From the NCBI GenBank assembly GCA_017743475.1, contig JAGHYV010000004.1:1-64000 (forward strand): a DNA stretch of 64,000 nucleotides. Direction: 5' to 3'. The DNA comes from Roseiflexus sp. Lineage in GTDB: Bacteria; Chloroflexota; Chloroflexia; Chloroflexales; Roseiflexaceae. Each line of letters starts with the position of its first letter. The first letter of the stretch is position 1. Shown here piece by piece: positions 26,950-36,501 of the stretch. The position numbers were made by a program, and so were the translations under genes. The notes beneath the pieces are model-generated. The model did no database searches. It saw only the letters and a program-made list of their open reading frames with translations, and was not told the DNA's origin.

Positions 26950-28356
26950 TCAATTCTGCTGTCTGAGAGTGTCGATGATCAATTCTCCCACACGATACCC
27001 GTCGCCAGCCCCCAGAGTCAGTAGCACGTCTCCAGGACGTAAGAGCGCACCAATCGTTGCGGCTGCCTCGACAATATTCCCCACTACCTGAACATCGTTA
27101 TGCCTGATGCATCTAGCGAGCGCAAGCGCAGCAGTGCGAGGATCTCCTGTCTCGCGCGCCGGGTAAACATCGCCGATCCGCACAACATCTGCACAATCAA
27201 ACGCGTCTGCCCAGGCATCACGTAACGCCTGCGTGCGCGAGAAGGTGTGTGGTTGCAGATAGACGACGAGCCGGCGTTGCGGAAAACGCGTCCGTGCGGC
27301 AGCCAGGGTTGCACGCGCTTCCGTTGGGTGATGTGCGTAGTCGTCGATGATTGTGATACCGTTTGCCTCGCCTTTAACGTCAAAACGTCGGCGTGCTCCG
27401 CAGTAGACGGCAAGCGCATCCGCAATTGCAACGCGCTCGACCCCCAAAAGGGTTGCGACTACAATTGCTGCCAGGGCGTTGCGCACATTGTGATCACCGA
27501 CCAGGCGCATGGTATATGTGCCGTCGAATCGGGTGCCAAACGTGCGCCGGTCATACTGCCAGAGATCGAAATGGGTCATCCTTCCATCATAGCATACATT
27601 TGCCGCCATCCAGTCCATCAGCGCCAGGCGACACGAAGCCGGGTTGCGGGCAATCGCTTCTTCAATGCCATATTGCTGCGCATCAGGGTAATTGGCGACG
27701 CGCAACGCGCCCGGATCATCGCCACACACGATCAGGCGCTGTGGCTGCGCCACACGTCTGGTAAATAAACGGAATGCCGCTTCGTAATCGTCGGGCGATG
27801 GATAGATATCGACATGATCCCATTCGACATTGGTAATCACTGCCACATCTGGTATCAATGCCAGAAACGTCCGATCATACTCGTCGGCTTCGACCACAAG
27901 CGGCGCCGCCGGATCGCCCCACCGCGCGTGTACGCCGAGATCGGGCGTCTCTCCGCCAATCAGAAAACCAGGATCGCTGCCCGCCCGCGTCAACATCAGC
28001 GCAATCAGCGCCGTTGTTGTGGTTTTTCCGTGGGTGCCGGCGACTGCCACCACGCGCCGCTGCTGTGACCACTCGCGCCATAGGTCGGCGCGTCGCAGCA
28101 CCGGGATGCCGCGCGCACGCGCCGCTGACAGTTCGACGTGATCATCTCGCACAGCGGAGGTTGCCACGAGCGCATCGGCACCTGCGATCCATGCAGGATC
28201 GTGCCCATCACGGATCAGCGCGCCGCGTTGTTCAAGTGCTTCGGTGAGCGCGTTGCGCTGCACATCCGACCCGCTGACTGTGTGCCCCTGATCTAGAAGG
28301 ATATGCGCAATCGCGCTCATTCCTGCGCCAGCAATACCGGTAATGTGATAATGCAT
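26950..28356 (-). CDS. murC: UDP-N-acetylmuramate--L-alanine ligase
   Basis: Adds the first amino acid of the stem peptide to UDP-MurNAc using ATP. The 468-residue product has the usual three domains: an N-terminal Rossmann part (YHITGIAGAGMSAIAHILLDQGHTVSGSD), the central ATPase with VAGTHGKTTTTALIALML and VVEADEYDRTFL, and a C-terminal domain with DDYAHHPTEARATL. Its order before TPR-murB-ddl-ftsQ-ftsA-ftsZ is close to that seen in many dcw clusters. The next gene upstream (28375) is 18 bp away. Confidence 0.96.
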   Translation of the reverse strand: MHYHITGIAGAGMSAIAHILLDQGHTVSGSDVQRNALTEALEQRGALIRDGHDPAWIAGADALVATSAVRDDHVELSAARARGIPVLRRADLWREWSQQRRVVAVAGTHGKTTTTALIALMLTRAGSDPGFLIGGETPDLGVHARWGDPAAPLVVEADEYDRTFLALIPDVAVITNVEWDHVDIYPSPDDYEAAFRLFTRRVAQPQRLIVCGDDPGALRVANYPDAQQYGIEEAIARNPASCRLALMDWMAANVCYDGRMTHFDLWQYDRRTFGTRFDGTYTMRLVGDHNVRNALAAIVVATLLGVERVAIADALAVYCGARRRFDVKGEANGITIIDDYAHHPTEARATLAAARTRFPQRRLVVYLQPHTFSRTQALRDAWADAFDCADVVRIGDVYPARETGDPRTAALALARCIRHNDVQVVGNIVEAAATIGALLRPGDVLLTLGAGDGYRVGELIIDTLRQQN

Positions 28357-28374
28357 CGTTTTCTGCTCAACAGG

Positions 28375-29028
28375 TTATTTTTTTTGTCCGCCGCCGCTGC
28401 CGCCGCTACCGCCGCTATCGACCGCCCAGATACGGTTGAAGCGTATCACCGTCACAATAAGTAGCGTTATGACGAATGCAGTGATGGTCGAAGGAATGAT
28501 GCTGGTCCAGGTTGGCAAACTGTTCAATGCCGTCGCAAGTGTTGGCGAAACTTCCACTGTTGGCGCAAATTCTCGCCAGAAGATCGATACAGCACTGGTT
28601 AGCAGCACGGCGGTATACAGTCCCGTTAACGCTCCCAGAATACGCAGCGGACGTTTGCCGCCCCATCCGCCGAGCGGTTTGCCTTCCCACGGAAACGAAT
28701 ACCCGATACCGATGGCAACCAGCGCGATAAAGAGCAGTACCCGCAGCAGGAGCGGCGCTTCGAGATTTTCGGGAATGATCGGACCGAGCGGCGCGACATC
28801 GGCAGTACTGCCGCCAGTCAGAAAGACAGCCAGGCGCGGCAGGTTACTGTACGTTCGGTTGATCAGGTCAACAATGAAATTGCCACCCTGGACTGACACC
28901 AGATAAGCAATCGTGGTCAGCAACCCCAGGCTGACAATATACCGAAACCCCCAGACCCAACCAAGGATGCCGAGCGCCGCAAGGATCGAATAGGTAACGA
29001 ACGGACCACTTAGATCGATTGTTATCAT
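28375..29028 (-). CDS. Integral membrane protein of unknown function in the dcw cluster
   Basis: A 217-residue protein with about five hydrophobic segments: SILAALGILGWVWGFRYIVSL, LGLLTTIAYLV, LLLRVLLFIALVAIGIGY, LGALTGLYTAVLLTSAVS and a last TAFVITLLIVTVI. The C terminus is a glycine/serine-rich tail (GGSGGSGGGQKK). It vaguely resembles CvpA-like proteins in topology, but I see no diagnostic motif. Its ATG overlaps the murG stop by 4 bp, so it is tightly coupled to murG and murC and may act in wall synthesis or division. Confidence 0.75.
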   Translation of the reverse strand: MITIDLSGPFVTYSILAALGILGWVWGFRYIVSLGLLTTIAYLVSVQGGNFIVDLINRTYSNLPRLAVFLTGGSTADVAPLGPIIPENLEAPLLLRVLLFIALVAIGIGYSFPWEGKPLGGWGGKRPLRILGALTGLYTAVLLTSAVSIFWREFAPTVEVSPTLATALNSLPTWTSIIPSTITAFVITLLIVTVIRFNRIWAVDSGGSGGSGGGQKK

Positions 29029-30344
29029 GCCGTTTGTCTCCTGATCGCCAGCGTCTCCAGCATGAACGCGAGCCTGTGTGCTGCGTCCGGTTGCGCCAGC
29101 GCCCGCGCGCGTTCCGCCATAGCACGACGCTCTTCTGAACAGTTGATGAGCCGGTAGATCTCACGAAACAGCAATCCTTTTTCTGTCGTGTCTGCCAATG
29201 CAGCATCGCTTACCTTGACTGCAGCGCCGCGCTGTACCAGGTAGTCGGCATTCTCATCCTGGTGAACGTGAGGGTACGGCACCAGCACTGCCGGTAAGCC
29301 GACCGCTGGTAATTCTCCGAGTATCGATGCGCCGCTGCGACAGACTGCGAGATCGGCAGCGACCAGCGCGGCGATCATCGTTGGTGTTGCGGGCGAATCG
29401 CCCTGCCCTGATGCGTCGGGCACGCTATGCAAATACTCAAAGAGATGATACCGCTTTTGCAGGTTCTCTGGCAATGCCCTAATCGCCGCACGCAGAAATG
29501 CCGCATCCCCTTCCCGACCACATACATGAATAATCTCCATTAATGGTAGCAGCAAGGGTAGCAGGGCAGCAATGGCGCGATTGATGCTACGCGCCCCGCG
29601 ACTGCCGCCAGCGACCAGCAGTGTCGGCACGTCGTCGCTCAACCCAAACGCTGCGCGGCACGCACGCCGGTCAGCGTGAAATAATTCCCGCCGCACCGGA
29701 TAACCGGTAACGATCAGGCGGACTATTCGATTCTGCGTTGCCAGGTAGGGCACGGCACGCTCAAAATCCACTGGGGTCAACCCCAGATAGCGCCCGGAGT
29801 CGGCCACACTACAGGCGACCAGGTTTGCCAGGCGAGCCAGCAAACGCACTGCCAGTCCAGGAACAACATCAGGCTGGTAGATCACCGTCGGCACGCGCGA
29901 TAGCCGCGCTGCGAGAAATACCGGTACGCACACATATCCACCCGTTCCCAGGATTGCCGCAGGGCGATCATGGGCGATCAGACGACGCGCCGCCCTGGTT
30001 CCACGCGCCAGTATCATCAGGTTGCGCACCGCGGTCAATGGATTCTGCCCCCGCACCGCAGCCGCAGGCAGCGCGTGGAAAGGCAGGGTGCTCTCACGCG
30101 CCACCAGCCCGGCTTCCATGCCGCCGACACTGCCGACATACAGCACCGACCATCGTGTGTAGAGCGACATCGCCCGGCTGTGTCCACCATCTGTGTCAGT
30201 GACGACGAATTGCGCCCCACGCGCGTTGAGTGCTGCGGCGACGGCTAGCGCTGGATACACGTGCCCGCCCGTTCCGCCACCAACCAGCCAGGCGCGCAAA
30301 GGAAGCAGTCCGTCCGGATCGCGTAGTGTCCGTGACTGTTTCAT
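29025..30344 (-). CDS. murG: UDP-GlcNAc : undecaprenyl-PP-MurNAc-pentapeptide GlcNAc transferase
   Basis: A peripheral membrane glycosyltransferase that converts lipid I to lipid II. The 439-residue GT-B protein has the N-terminal glycine loop WLVGGGTGGHVYPALAVA, the second loop LGTGGYVCVPVFLAA, the third loop LLVAGGSRGARSINRAI, and the C-terminal UDP-binding region VCRSGASILGELPAVGLPAVLVPYPHVHQDENA. It is longer than most MurG proteins (about 360), partly from insertions in the linker. I use ATG 30344 with GGTGAG upstream (a GTG lies at 30353). The 5' end overlaps the ftsW frame by about 149 bp. Confidence 0.93.
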   Translation of the reverse strand: MKQSRTLRDPDGLLPLRAWLVGGGTGGHVYPALAVAAALNARGAQFVVTDTDGGHSRAMSLYTRWSVLYVGSVGGMEAGLVARESTLPFHALPAAAVRGQNPLTAVRNLMILARGTRAARRLIAHDRPAAILGTGGYVCVPVFLAARLSRVPTVIYQPDVVPGLAVRLLARLANLVACSVADSGRYLGLTPVDFERAVPYLATQNRIVRLIVTGYPVRRELFHADRRACRAAFGLSDDVPTLLVAGGSRGARSINRAIAALLPLLLPLMEIIHVCGREGDAAFLRAAIRALPENLQKRYHLFEYLHSVPDASGQGDSPATPTMIAALVAADLAVCRSGASILGELPAVGLPAVLVPYPHVHQDENADYLVQRGAAVKVSDAALADTTEKGLLFREIYRLINCSEERRAMAERARALAQPDAAHRLAFMLETLAIRRQTA

Positions 30345-31467
30345 CGGTCTCACCAGGAGACGTGGCGCGGGTATAACGCGAAATGTTTAGCAGTATGCCA
30401 ACTGCCGTCATACACACGGTCAACGACGTTCCGCCGTAACTGATAAAGGGCAGTGTCAACCCTGTGAACGGAATAAGGGTCGTTACCACAGCAATGTTGA
30501 TCAATGCCTGAAAGACCAGCCAGGCAGTGATGCCAGTTGCGAGTAGCGCTGCAAAGGGATCGGACGATCGTCCGGCGATACGCATCCCGCGGTAGGCAAT
30601 CACCAGAAAGCAGGTGACAACGAAAAGGGTTCCGATCAGACCAAACTCTTCGCCAATGATGGCGAAGATGGCATCGGTGTGTGCTTCGGGTAACCAGAAG
30701 AACTTCTGGCGTGCCTGTCCAATGCCGACGCCAAACAGTCCGCCGCTCGCCAGGGCGTAAAGTGCATGCACCGGTTGATACCCCGCACCCTGGTAGTGCG
30801 CAAACGGATCGATCCAGGCAGCGATCCGCTCCTGCCGGTATGCCGCAATGTTGATCAATCCCCAGAATGCGCCACCTGCAATGACTGCTGCTCCAATAAC
30901 ATGGAGCACGTTTGCGCCAGCGACAAAGTACACAATCCCGGCAATGATCACTAGCACAATCGTCGTTCCGAGATCGCCCCCTAGCATTACCAGCCCGCAC
31001 ACTACGCCGAGCGTCAGTGCGAACGGAACCAGTCCATAGGTCACGTTGGTCAGTTTCTCGCCGCGACGTGATAGCCAGTCGGCGAAGTAGATTACCAGCG
31101 CCAGTTTAGCAATCTCCGATGGTTGCATACTGAACGCGCCAATGCGGATCCAGCTACGTGCGCCGTTGGCTTCAGTCATTGATGCTGGCAGGATCAGCGT
31201 CAGCAGGAGAAGGAAAAGCGTACCCGCCATCAGATGCACCGAGAAGCGCCGCCAGATGCGGTAATCGATGCGTTGCGCCACAAGTAAGCCAGCTGTGCCG
31301 ATCAGGGCAGCGATCATCTGCCGTCCGGTGTAGTAGAATTGATCGCCAGTATCGGCATACGCGCGCATAAACGATGCGCTGTAGACCATGACCAGTCCAA
31401 GCGGGATCAGTACCCCAACTGCCGTCAGCAGGGGGTAGTCTGGTTTGCGTTGACGCATGACTGCCAT
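30196..31467 (-). CDS. ftsW: Lipid II polymerase / division protein FtsW (SEDS family)
   Basis: A multi-pass SEDS-family glycosyltransferase that polymerises septal peptidoglycan with a class B PBP. The 423-residue product shows PLGLVMVYSASF, WIRIGAFSMQPSEIAKLALVIYFADWL, GGDLGTTIVLVIIAGIVYFVAG, the catalytic-loop region AGYQPVHALYALASGGLFGVGIGQARQKFFWLPEAHTDAIFAIIGEEFGLIG-type signature (quoted in part only), and LPFISYGGTSL. I use ATG 31467 with CTGGTGG before it. After the last helix (VGILLNISRYT) the frame runs about 66 residues further into murG, giving an arginine-rich tail of doubtful relevance. Confidence 0.93.
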   Translation of the reverse strand: MAVMRQRKPDYPLLTAVGVLIPLGLVMVYSASFMRAYADTGDQFYYTGRQMIAALIGTAGLLVAQRIDYRIWRRFSVHLMAGTLFLLLLTLILPASMTEANGARSWIRIGAFSMQPSEIAKLALVIYFADWLSRRGEKLTNVTYGLVPFALTLGVVCGLVMLGGDLGTTIVLVIIAGIVYFVAGANVLHVIGAAVIAGGAFWGLINIAAYRQERIAAWIDPFAHYQGAGYQPVHALYALASGGLFGVGIGQARQKFFWLPEAHTDAIFAIIGEEFGLIGTLFVVTCFLVIAYRGMRIAGRSSDPFAALLATGITAWLVFQALINIAVVTTLIPFTGLTLPFISYGGTSLTVCMTAVGILLNISRYTRATSPGETDETVTDTTRSGRTASFARLAGWWRNGRARVSSASRRRSTQRAWGAIRRH

Positions 31468-31542
31468 ATGCCACCAGGTATGAATGGGGAACGCAGTATG
31501 ACTGCGTCCCAGCACTACTCCGGATCAAATCATGGACTGCAT

Positions 31543-32394
31543 CTACGGCGAAATTGTTTGCAGCGGCGGTGTGATAATCAGCGCCAGCGCGATCAGCACT
31601 GCCAGTACCGCCATTGTCGCTGGCCATCCGACGCGCAGACTCAATCGCACGACTGTCGGTGGATAGGAACGCTGGTCGAGCGCAAAACGCGGCGCCAGCA
31701 GCCATCCGATCACTGCACCAGTCAGCAACCCACCGATATGTGCATTGTTGTCGATGTAGGGTGACGTAAATCCGAGCGCCAGATTGATCATCACCACAAA
31801 TATCAGGCTGCCGAGTTGCTGGCGTGCGATGCCGCCCAGCACCGAACGCCCAACAATGTAGAAGGCGATCAGCGCGCCAATCAGACCAAAAATCGCTCCT
31901 GACGCGCCAACCGAGGGGTTGGGATTGAACGCATACGACATCACTCCGCCGCCCAGACCGGCAATCAGGTAAAGCGCCAGGAAGCGTTGCGAGCCGAAGA
32001 TGCGTTCGGCTTCGAAACCAAGTGAATAGAGCGCAAACGAGTTGAAGAACAGGTGTGCAATGCCGCCGTGGAGAAACATTGCGGTCAGAAAACGGTAGTA
32101 CTGCCCGCCGATAAAAATCGCGGCATTCTCTTTCGCGCCCCAGATCAGGGTCAGTTCGTACACACTCACGACGCCAGCAATACGGATGCCAATCACGTCC
32201 AGCAACCAGGGTCCAACGAAGACGAGAATGTTGATCACCAGCAGAATGCGCGCCGCCCAGGGCATAAATAGCGGAACACGCATGCGCACCGATCCTGCTT
32301 CAGCCTGTTCGGCAGGCGCTGGTTCTTCTGGAGGGCGCCCCGCTGCTTCGAGATCGCGCAGGATACGCTGATAATCGCTGTCGTTGTCGCTCAC
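31543..32394 (-). CDS. Rhomboid family intramembrane serine protease
   Basis: A 283-residue polytopic protease. It has six or seven hydrophobic segments. The rhomboid catalytic serine is in [13 protein letters not shown], the catalytic histidine in [15 protein letters not shown], and the [18 protein letters not shown] segment carries the conserved HxxxN. A cytoplasmic N-terminal stretch rich in Glu/Ala/Pro (about 50 residues) precedes the first helix. Its ATG overlaps the murD stop by 4 bp and ftsW follows, so it is cotranscribed with division genes. A rhomboid inside a dcw cluster is unusual and suggests regulated cleavage of a membrane protein during division, although no substrate is indicated. 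Confidence 0.9.
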   Translation of the reverse strand: MSDNDSDYQRILRDLEAAGRPPEEPAPAEQAEAGSVRMRVPLFMPWAARILLVINILVFVGPWLLDVIGIRIAGVVSVYELTLIWGAKENAAIFIGGQYYRFLTAMFLHGGIAHLFFNSFALYSLGFEAERIFGSQRFLALYLIAGLGGGVMSYAFNPNPSVGASGAIFGLIGALIAFYIVGRSVLGGIARQQLGSLIFVVMINLALGFTSPYIDNNAHIGGLLTGAVIGWLLAPRFALDQRSYPPTVVRLSLRVGWPATMAVLAVLIALALIITPPLQTISP

Positions 32395-33791
32395 GTGAAA
32401 CTCTCAACGATGCGGCGAAACGCTTCACCACGATGAAATTCGTTGCGGAACATGCCAAAACTGGCGCATCCCGGCGAAAGCAGCACAACGTCGCCGGGTG
32501 CAGCGATGTGACGGGCTGCCATAACCGCTCGCTCAAAGTCGTCGAATGGTCCGCATACTTCGACCGACGGATCAACCATACGCAGAGCCTGCTGCAACTT
32601 CGGGGTGGCGGTTCCGTGCACCAGTACGACTGCTTTGACGCGCCCGGCAATCTTACGCGCAAGATCATCGAATGGCAACTGTTTGTCTGCGCCGCCAGCG
32701 ATCAGCACAATTGGATCGTCGAAGGCGCGCAGGGCTGCTATCACTGCTTCGGGCGCTGTTGCTGTGGTGTCGTTGACATAACGCACACCGTCAAGTTCTC
32801 GTACCAATTCCAGTCGATGTTCGACGCCGGTAAACGTTTGCACGGCGCGTCGAATATGATCCGGCGCAACGCCAAAGGAACAGGCTGCCGCAGTTGCCGC
32901 AGCAATGTTCCCAAGATTATGCGCGCCACGGAGTCGCACGTCGTCGCGTGTGCAGATGACGTGCCTTTTGCCGCACTGATCACGCCAGATCAACTCGTCT
33001 CCCTGCCAGAAGGCTGCCCGGCCTGTGCGTGCAAGTGCCAGATGGGTGGCGCTGGCGAACCAGACCACATCGTCAGGGCGCTGTTCAACCACCGCCATCG
33101 TACGGATGATCGGCGAGTCGGCATTCAGCGCTACTGCGTCACCAGGGCGTTGATGTCGCCAGATCTGCTCCTTTGCCAGAATGTACGCTTCCATCGTTCC
33201 ATACCGGTCCAGATGATCTGGCGCAATAGTGGTGATACAGGCAATCTTCGGGCTTAGCCCGGCTTCGCCCAACCCTTCGAGCGCAAACGATGAGAGTTCC
33301 AGTACCACAGGGGTTGCGGCGGTAATCGCAGGCAACTGATCGAGCGCCGAAATGCGCAGATTGCCAGCAATCACGGTATCCGGAAACTGTTCACGCAACA
33401 TAGCGCCGAGCAGGAGAGTTGTTGTCGTTTTGCCCTTGGTGCCGGTAACGCCGAGGATGGGTCCGGGGCAAAGCCGGAAGAAGATGGTCATCTCCATCTC
33501 GATCGTTGCGCCAGCCGCCCGCGCAATCTGGAGATAGCGCGAGGTGGGCGGCACTGCCGGGTTGCGGACCACAATCTCCGCTCGACGAAAATCATCGTCA
33601 CGGTGTTCGCCCAACACGAAACGGATCGGCAAACCAGCAAGTGCATCAAGCGATGCACGCAGGTCATCGGGTCCGCGTAGATCGGTGACTGTCACATCGG
33701 CGCCCTGCAAGGCGAGAAATCGAGCTACGCCTGTTCCGCCGCCGTGAATGCCAAGCCCCATAACCAGCGCGCGTTTGCCTGCCAGTTGCAT
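32391..33791 (-). CDS. murD: UDP-N-acetylmuramoylalanine--D-glutamate ligase
   Basis: Adds D-glutamate to UDP-MurNAc-L-Ala. The 466-residue product has an N-terminal nucleotide-binding fold ([20 protein letters not shown]), the ATP loop [20 protein letters not shown], a carboxylated-lysine and Mg region, the central [20 protein letters not shown] (D-T-A-T-P pattern) and the C-terminal [26 protein letters not shown]. It lies 6 bp after mraY and overlaps the rhomboid gene by 4 bp. Confidence 0.96.
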   Translation of the reverse strand: MQLAGKRALVMGLGIHGGGTGVARFLALQGADVTVTDLRGPDDLRASLDALAGLPIRFVLGEHRDDDFRRAEIVVRNPAVPPTSRYLQIARAAGATIEMEMTIFFRLCPGPILGVTGTKGKTTTTLLLGAMLREQFPDTVIAGNLRISALDQLPAITAATPVVLELSSFALEGLGEAGLSPKIACITTIAPDHLDRYGTMEAYILAKEQIWRHQRPGDAVALNADSPIIRTMAVVEQRPDDVVWFASATHLALARTGRAAFWQGDELIWRDQCGKRHVICTRDDVRLRGAHNLGNIAAATAAACSFGVAPDHIRRAVQTFTGVEHRLELVRELDGVRYVNDTTATAPEAVIAALRAFDDPIVLIAGGADKQLPFDDLARKIAGRVKAVVLVHGTATPKLQQALRMVDPSVEVCGPFDDFERAVMAARHIAAPGDVVLLSPGCASFGMFRNEFHRGEAFRRIVESFT

Positions 33792-33797
33792 ACTGCT

Positions 33798-34889
33798 TTA
33801 CCGCTCCACTGTTACTGCCGGACGTTCGACTGCCATCCACGCCTCTTGCGCATCATCGATCGTCAGCGCCAGCGATATGCCAACCAGCGCCGACACCATG
33901 CCTATCAGCACGAAGCGCTGCATTACCTGCGTTTCGCTCCAACCGAGCAGTTCAAAGTGGTTGTGCAGTGGCGACATTTTGAAAACCCGACGCCCGACGC
34001 CAGTGCGCCGTTTCGTCCATTTGAAATAGCCAACCTGGATGATGACCGAGAGCGCTTCGGCAACGAACACCAGACCGACGACCGGCAACAGCAGCCATTG
34101 CTGCGACTGAAGGGCAATCACACCCAGCACTGCTCCCAGTGAGAGCGAACCCAGATCACCCATGAACACCTGCGCCGGGTGCGCGTTGTACCATAGAAAT
34201 GCCGCACACGCACCGACAAGCGTGAAACAGAACGCCATCAGGTTGATGAACTCGCCGTTCAGGAAGGTGATCACCCCATAGGCGGCGAATGCCAGCGTCA
34301 GATTCCAGCCTGCCAGACTATCGAGACCATCAGTAAGGTTCACTGCATTGCTTGTGCCGACAATGATCAGCATAGCAAACGGGATGAACCACAGACCAAT
34401 ATCGAACTGCCCGACAAACGGAACGCGCACCTGCCCGAAGTTTGCCAGACCGAACGGTGGCGGCAGATAGAGCGCCAGCGCAGCGCCAAAGGCGATTAGC
34501 ATCATCAACGCCATTTTGGTCTGCGGCGTAAACCCATAGGTCTTTGACCGACTCCCAACCAGCGACATGTAATCATCAATCGCGCCAAGGATGGCAAACG
34601 CAATCAAAACCGCGAGTGGTAGCAGAATCGACCAGCGATCAATCAGGTTGAACGCCACGGTCAGAACAATGACCGGCAGCAGGATGATGATCCCGCCCAT
34701 CGTTGGCGTACCGGTTTTGACCAGGTGACTCTGTGGTCCTTCGAGGCGAATCTGCTTGCCAATCCCATGGCGGCGCAGGAAGCGGATCCAGTATCCGCCC
34801 GTTGCGAGGGTCAGGATAAAGGCAGCTGCTGCCAGCAGCAGCGCTCGTGCCATATCTTGCACCAGTAATGCCTGGAGCGTTTCGCGCAC
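33798..34889 (-). CDS. mraY: Phospho-N-acetylmuramoyl-pentapeptide transferase
   Basis: An integral membrane enzyme that attaches the MurNAc-pentapeptide to undecaprenyl phosphate, forming lipid I. The 363-residue product has about ten transmembrane helices and the conserved loops GPQSHLVKTGTPTMGGI, AIDDYMSLVGSRSKTYGF, NAVNLTDGLDSLAGW, MGDLGSLSLGAVLG and SPLHNHFELLGWSE (histidine motif). The start is a GTG at 34889 with GGAGATACAC directly upstream. It lies between murF (60-bp gap) and murD (6-bp gap). Confidence 0.96.
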   Translation of the reverse strand: MRETLQALLVQDMARALLLAAAAFILTLATGGYWIRFLRRHGIGKQIRLEGPQSHLVKTGTPTMGGIIILLPVIVLTVAFNLIDRWSILLPLAVLIAFAILGAIDDYMSLVGSRSKTYGFTPQTKMALMMLIAFGAALALYLPPPFGLANFGQVRVPFVGQFDIGLWFIPFAMLIIVGTSNAVNLTDGLDSLAGWNLTLAFAAYGVITFLNGEFINLMAFCFTLVGACAAFLWYNAHPAQVFMGDLGSLSLGAVLGVIALQSQQWLLLPVVGLVFVAEALSVIIQVGYFKWTKRRTGVGRRVFKMSPLHNHFELLGWSETQVMQRFVLIGMVSALVGISLALTIDDAQEAWMAVERPAVTVER

Positions 34890-34949
34890 GTGTATCTCCT
34901 CTACGTCATTGATCTCCGGGACGATAGATATCTGCAGAACGATGGAGCA

Positions 34950-36422
34950 TCACGGACGATGCTGCTGCAACCGCGCCACAATACTCTCCATCAGCATACC
35001 ACGCGACCCCTTGATTAACACAAAGTCGCCGGGTGCCAGGTAGGACATCGCCAGGTCTGCCGCTTCGTCATTATCGTCAACGCTCCACACCTGTTCAGGC
35101 GCCATGCCAGCCTGAAGCGCCTCATCAGCGATCCAGCGCGCCCGTCGCCCAACCGTGATCAGGAACTGGGCGACTTCGGCAACACGCGCTCCGACTCTGC
35201 GATGCGCCTCCTCTTCAATGCTTCCCAATTCCAGCATATCACCCAGAATGGCAATGCGCCGCCCCTCAAGGTCTGCCAGCAGGTTGAGCGCTGCCAGCAT
35301 CGAGGCTGGCGATGCATTGTACGTATCGTCGATCAGCGTTGTCTGATTGACGCCAGGCACAGCCAGAAGCCTGAGTTGCGCGCTCTCATCGCGCAGCCCA
35401 GCGATGATCGCTTCCCATTCCATGCCGAGCAGTAACCCGGCGGAAGCTGCAGCAAGCGCCGTGTGAACGCTGTGCCGCCCTAGCAACGGGAGTGTCAAAT
35501 AGAAAGCATCACCCTGATAATGCACCCGAAAACTAATCCCCTGCAACCCACGACTTTCGATCGAATCCGCCCAGAGATCCGCTGCCGGGTCGAGACCGTA
35601 GAAGAATGGGCGAGCACGCGTCACCTCCGCCATTGCGCGCACCCGTGGGTCATCGATGTTGAGGATCGCAAACCCATCGTCGGGCAGCGCCTGCGGCAAC
35701 TCGCTTTTGGCGCGTTGGATCGCTTCGATACTCCCCATCCGCTCAAGGTGAGAAGGCCCTACATTGGTCACAATCCCGAGGCGTGGCCGGGCGAGAGCCG
35801 CCAGATGCGCGATCTCACCCGGACCGTACATGCCCATTTCCAGCACCGCCACCTGATGGTCGGCGGTCAGTTTGAGCAGCACAATAGGCAATGACGCCTC
35901 GCTGTTGTAACTTCTTGGACTTTTTAAGGTGCGAAAGCTGCGCTGGAGCACGCTGGCAGTCACCTCTTTCGTCGAGGTTTTGCCCACGCTCCCGGTAACG
36001 CCAATCACGATAGGGTGATATTTCCCCCGGTGATAGGCTGCCAGCCGGTTCAGCGCCGCCTGTGGATCATCAACAGCGATCAGTAGCACACTATCGGGTG
36101 TCGCCTGTTCGAGTCCTTCCCCAGTGACCGGATCGATCACCGTGTAAGGATGTGCGAGCGACAGGTTTGACAGTTTGTCCCGGCGCACCAGGGCGCCGCG
36201 CGCACCACGCGCTGCCGCATCTGCCAGAAATTCGTGGCCATCGACCCGCTCGCCACGCAGTGCAACGAACAGGCACTCCGACGTCGCCAGCCGCGAATCA
36301 ATCACCGCTTCGCTAAAGGCGACCTGCATCAATGCGGGCGGTAGCGATAGCTTGCGCCGATCCGCTTCCGCCTGCACGCCAAGCAGCACTTCGTCCAGTT
36401 GTAACACCGCCGTGTCCTTCAT
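34950..36422 (-). CDS. murF: UDP-N-acetylmuramoyl-tripeptide--D-alanyl-D-alanine ligase
   Basis: Adds the D-Ala-D-Ala dipeptide made by Ddl to the UDP-MurNAc-tripeptide. The 490-residue product has the N-terminal uridine-binding part (SEAVIDSRLATSECLFVALRGERVDGHEFL), the ATP loop IGVTGSVGKTSTKEVTASVL, VLEMGMYGPGEIAHLAALARP, and the C-terminal IDDTYNASPASMLAALNLLADL. It follows PBP2 directly; murE, which usually lies here and supplies the tripeptide substrate, is missing from the window. Confidence 0.96.
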   Translation of the reverse strand: MKDTAVLQLDEVLLGVQAEADRRKLSLPPALMQVAFSEAVIDSRLATSECLFVALRGERVDGHEFLADAAARGARGALVRRDKLSNLSLAHPYTVIDPVTGEGLEQATPDSVLLIAVDDPQAALNRLAAYHRGKYHPIVIGVTGSVGKTSTKEVTASVLQRSFRTLKSPRSYNSEASLPIVLLKLTADHQVAVLEMGMYGPGEIAHLAALARPRLGIVTNVGPSHLERMGSIEAIQRAKSELPQALPDDGFAILNIDDPRVRAMAEVTRARPFFYGLDPAADLWADSIESRGLQGISFRVHYQGDAFYLTLPLLGRHSVHTALAAASAGLLLGMEWEAIIAGLRDESAQLRLLAVPGVNQTTLIDDTYNASPASMLAALNLLADLEGRRIAILGDMLELGSIEEEAHRRVGARVAEVAQFLITVGRRARWIADEALQAGMAPEQVWSVDDNDEAADLAMSYLAPGDFVLIKGSRGMLMESIVARLQQHRP

Positions 36423-36501
36423 CCATCACAGGAATCAATCCGGCGGCATTGTAACATAACCTTATCTGACCGGAAACAACGGCACAGTATGCGTCCTGCG
36501 C

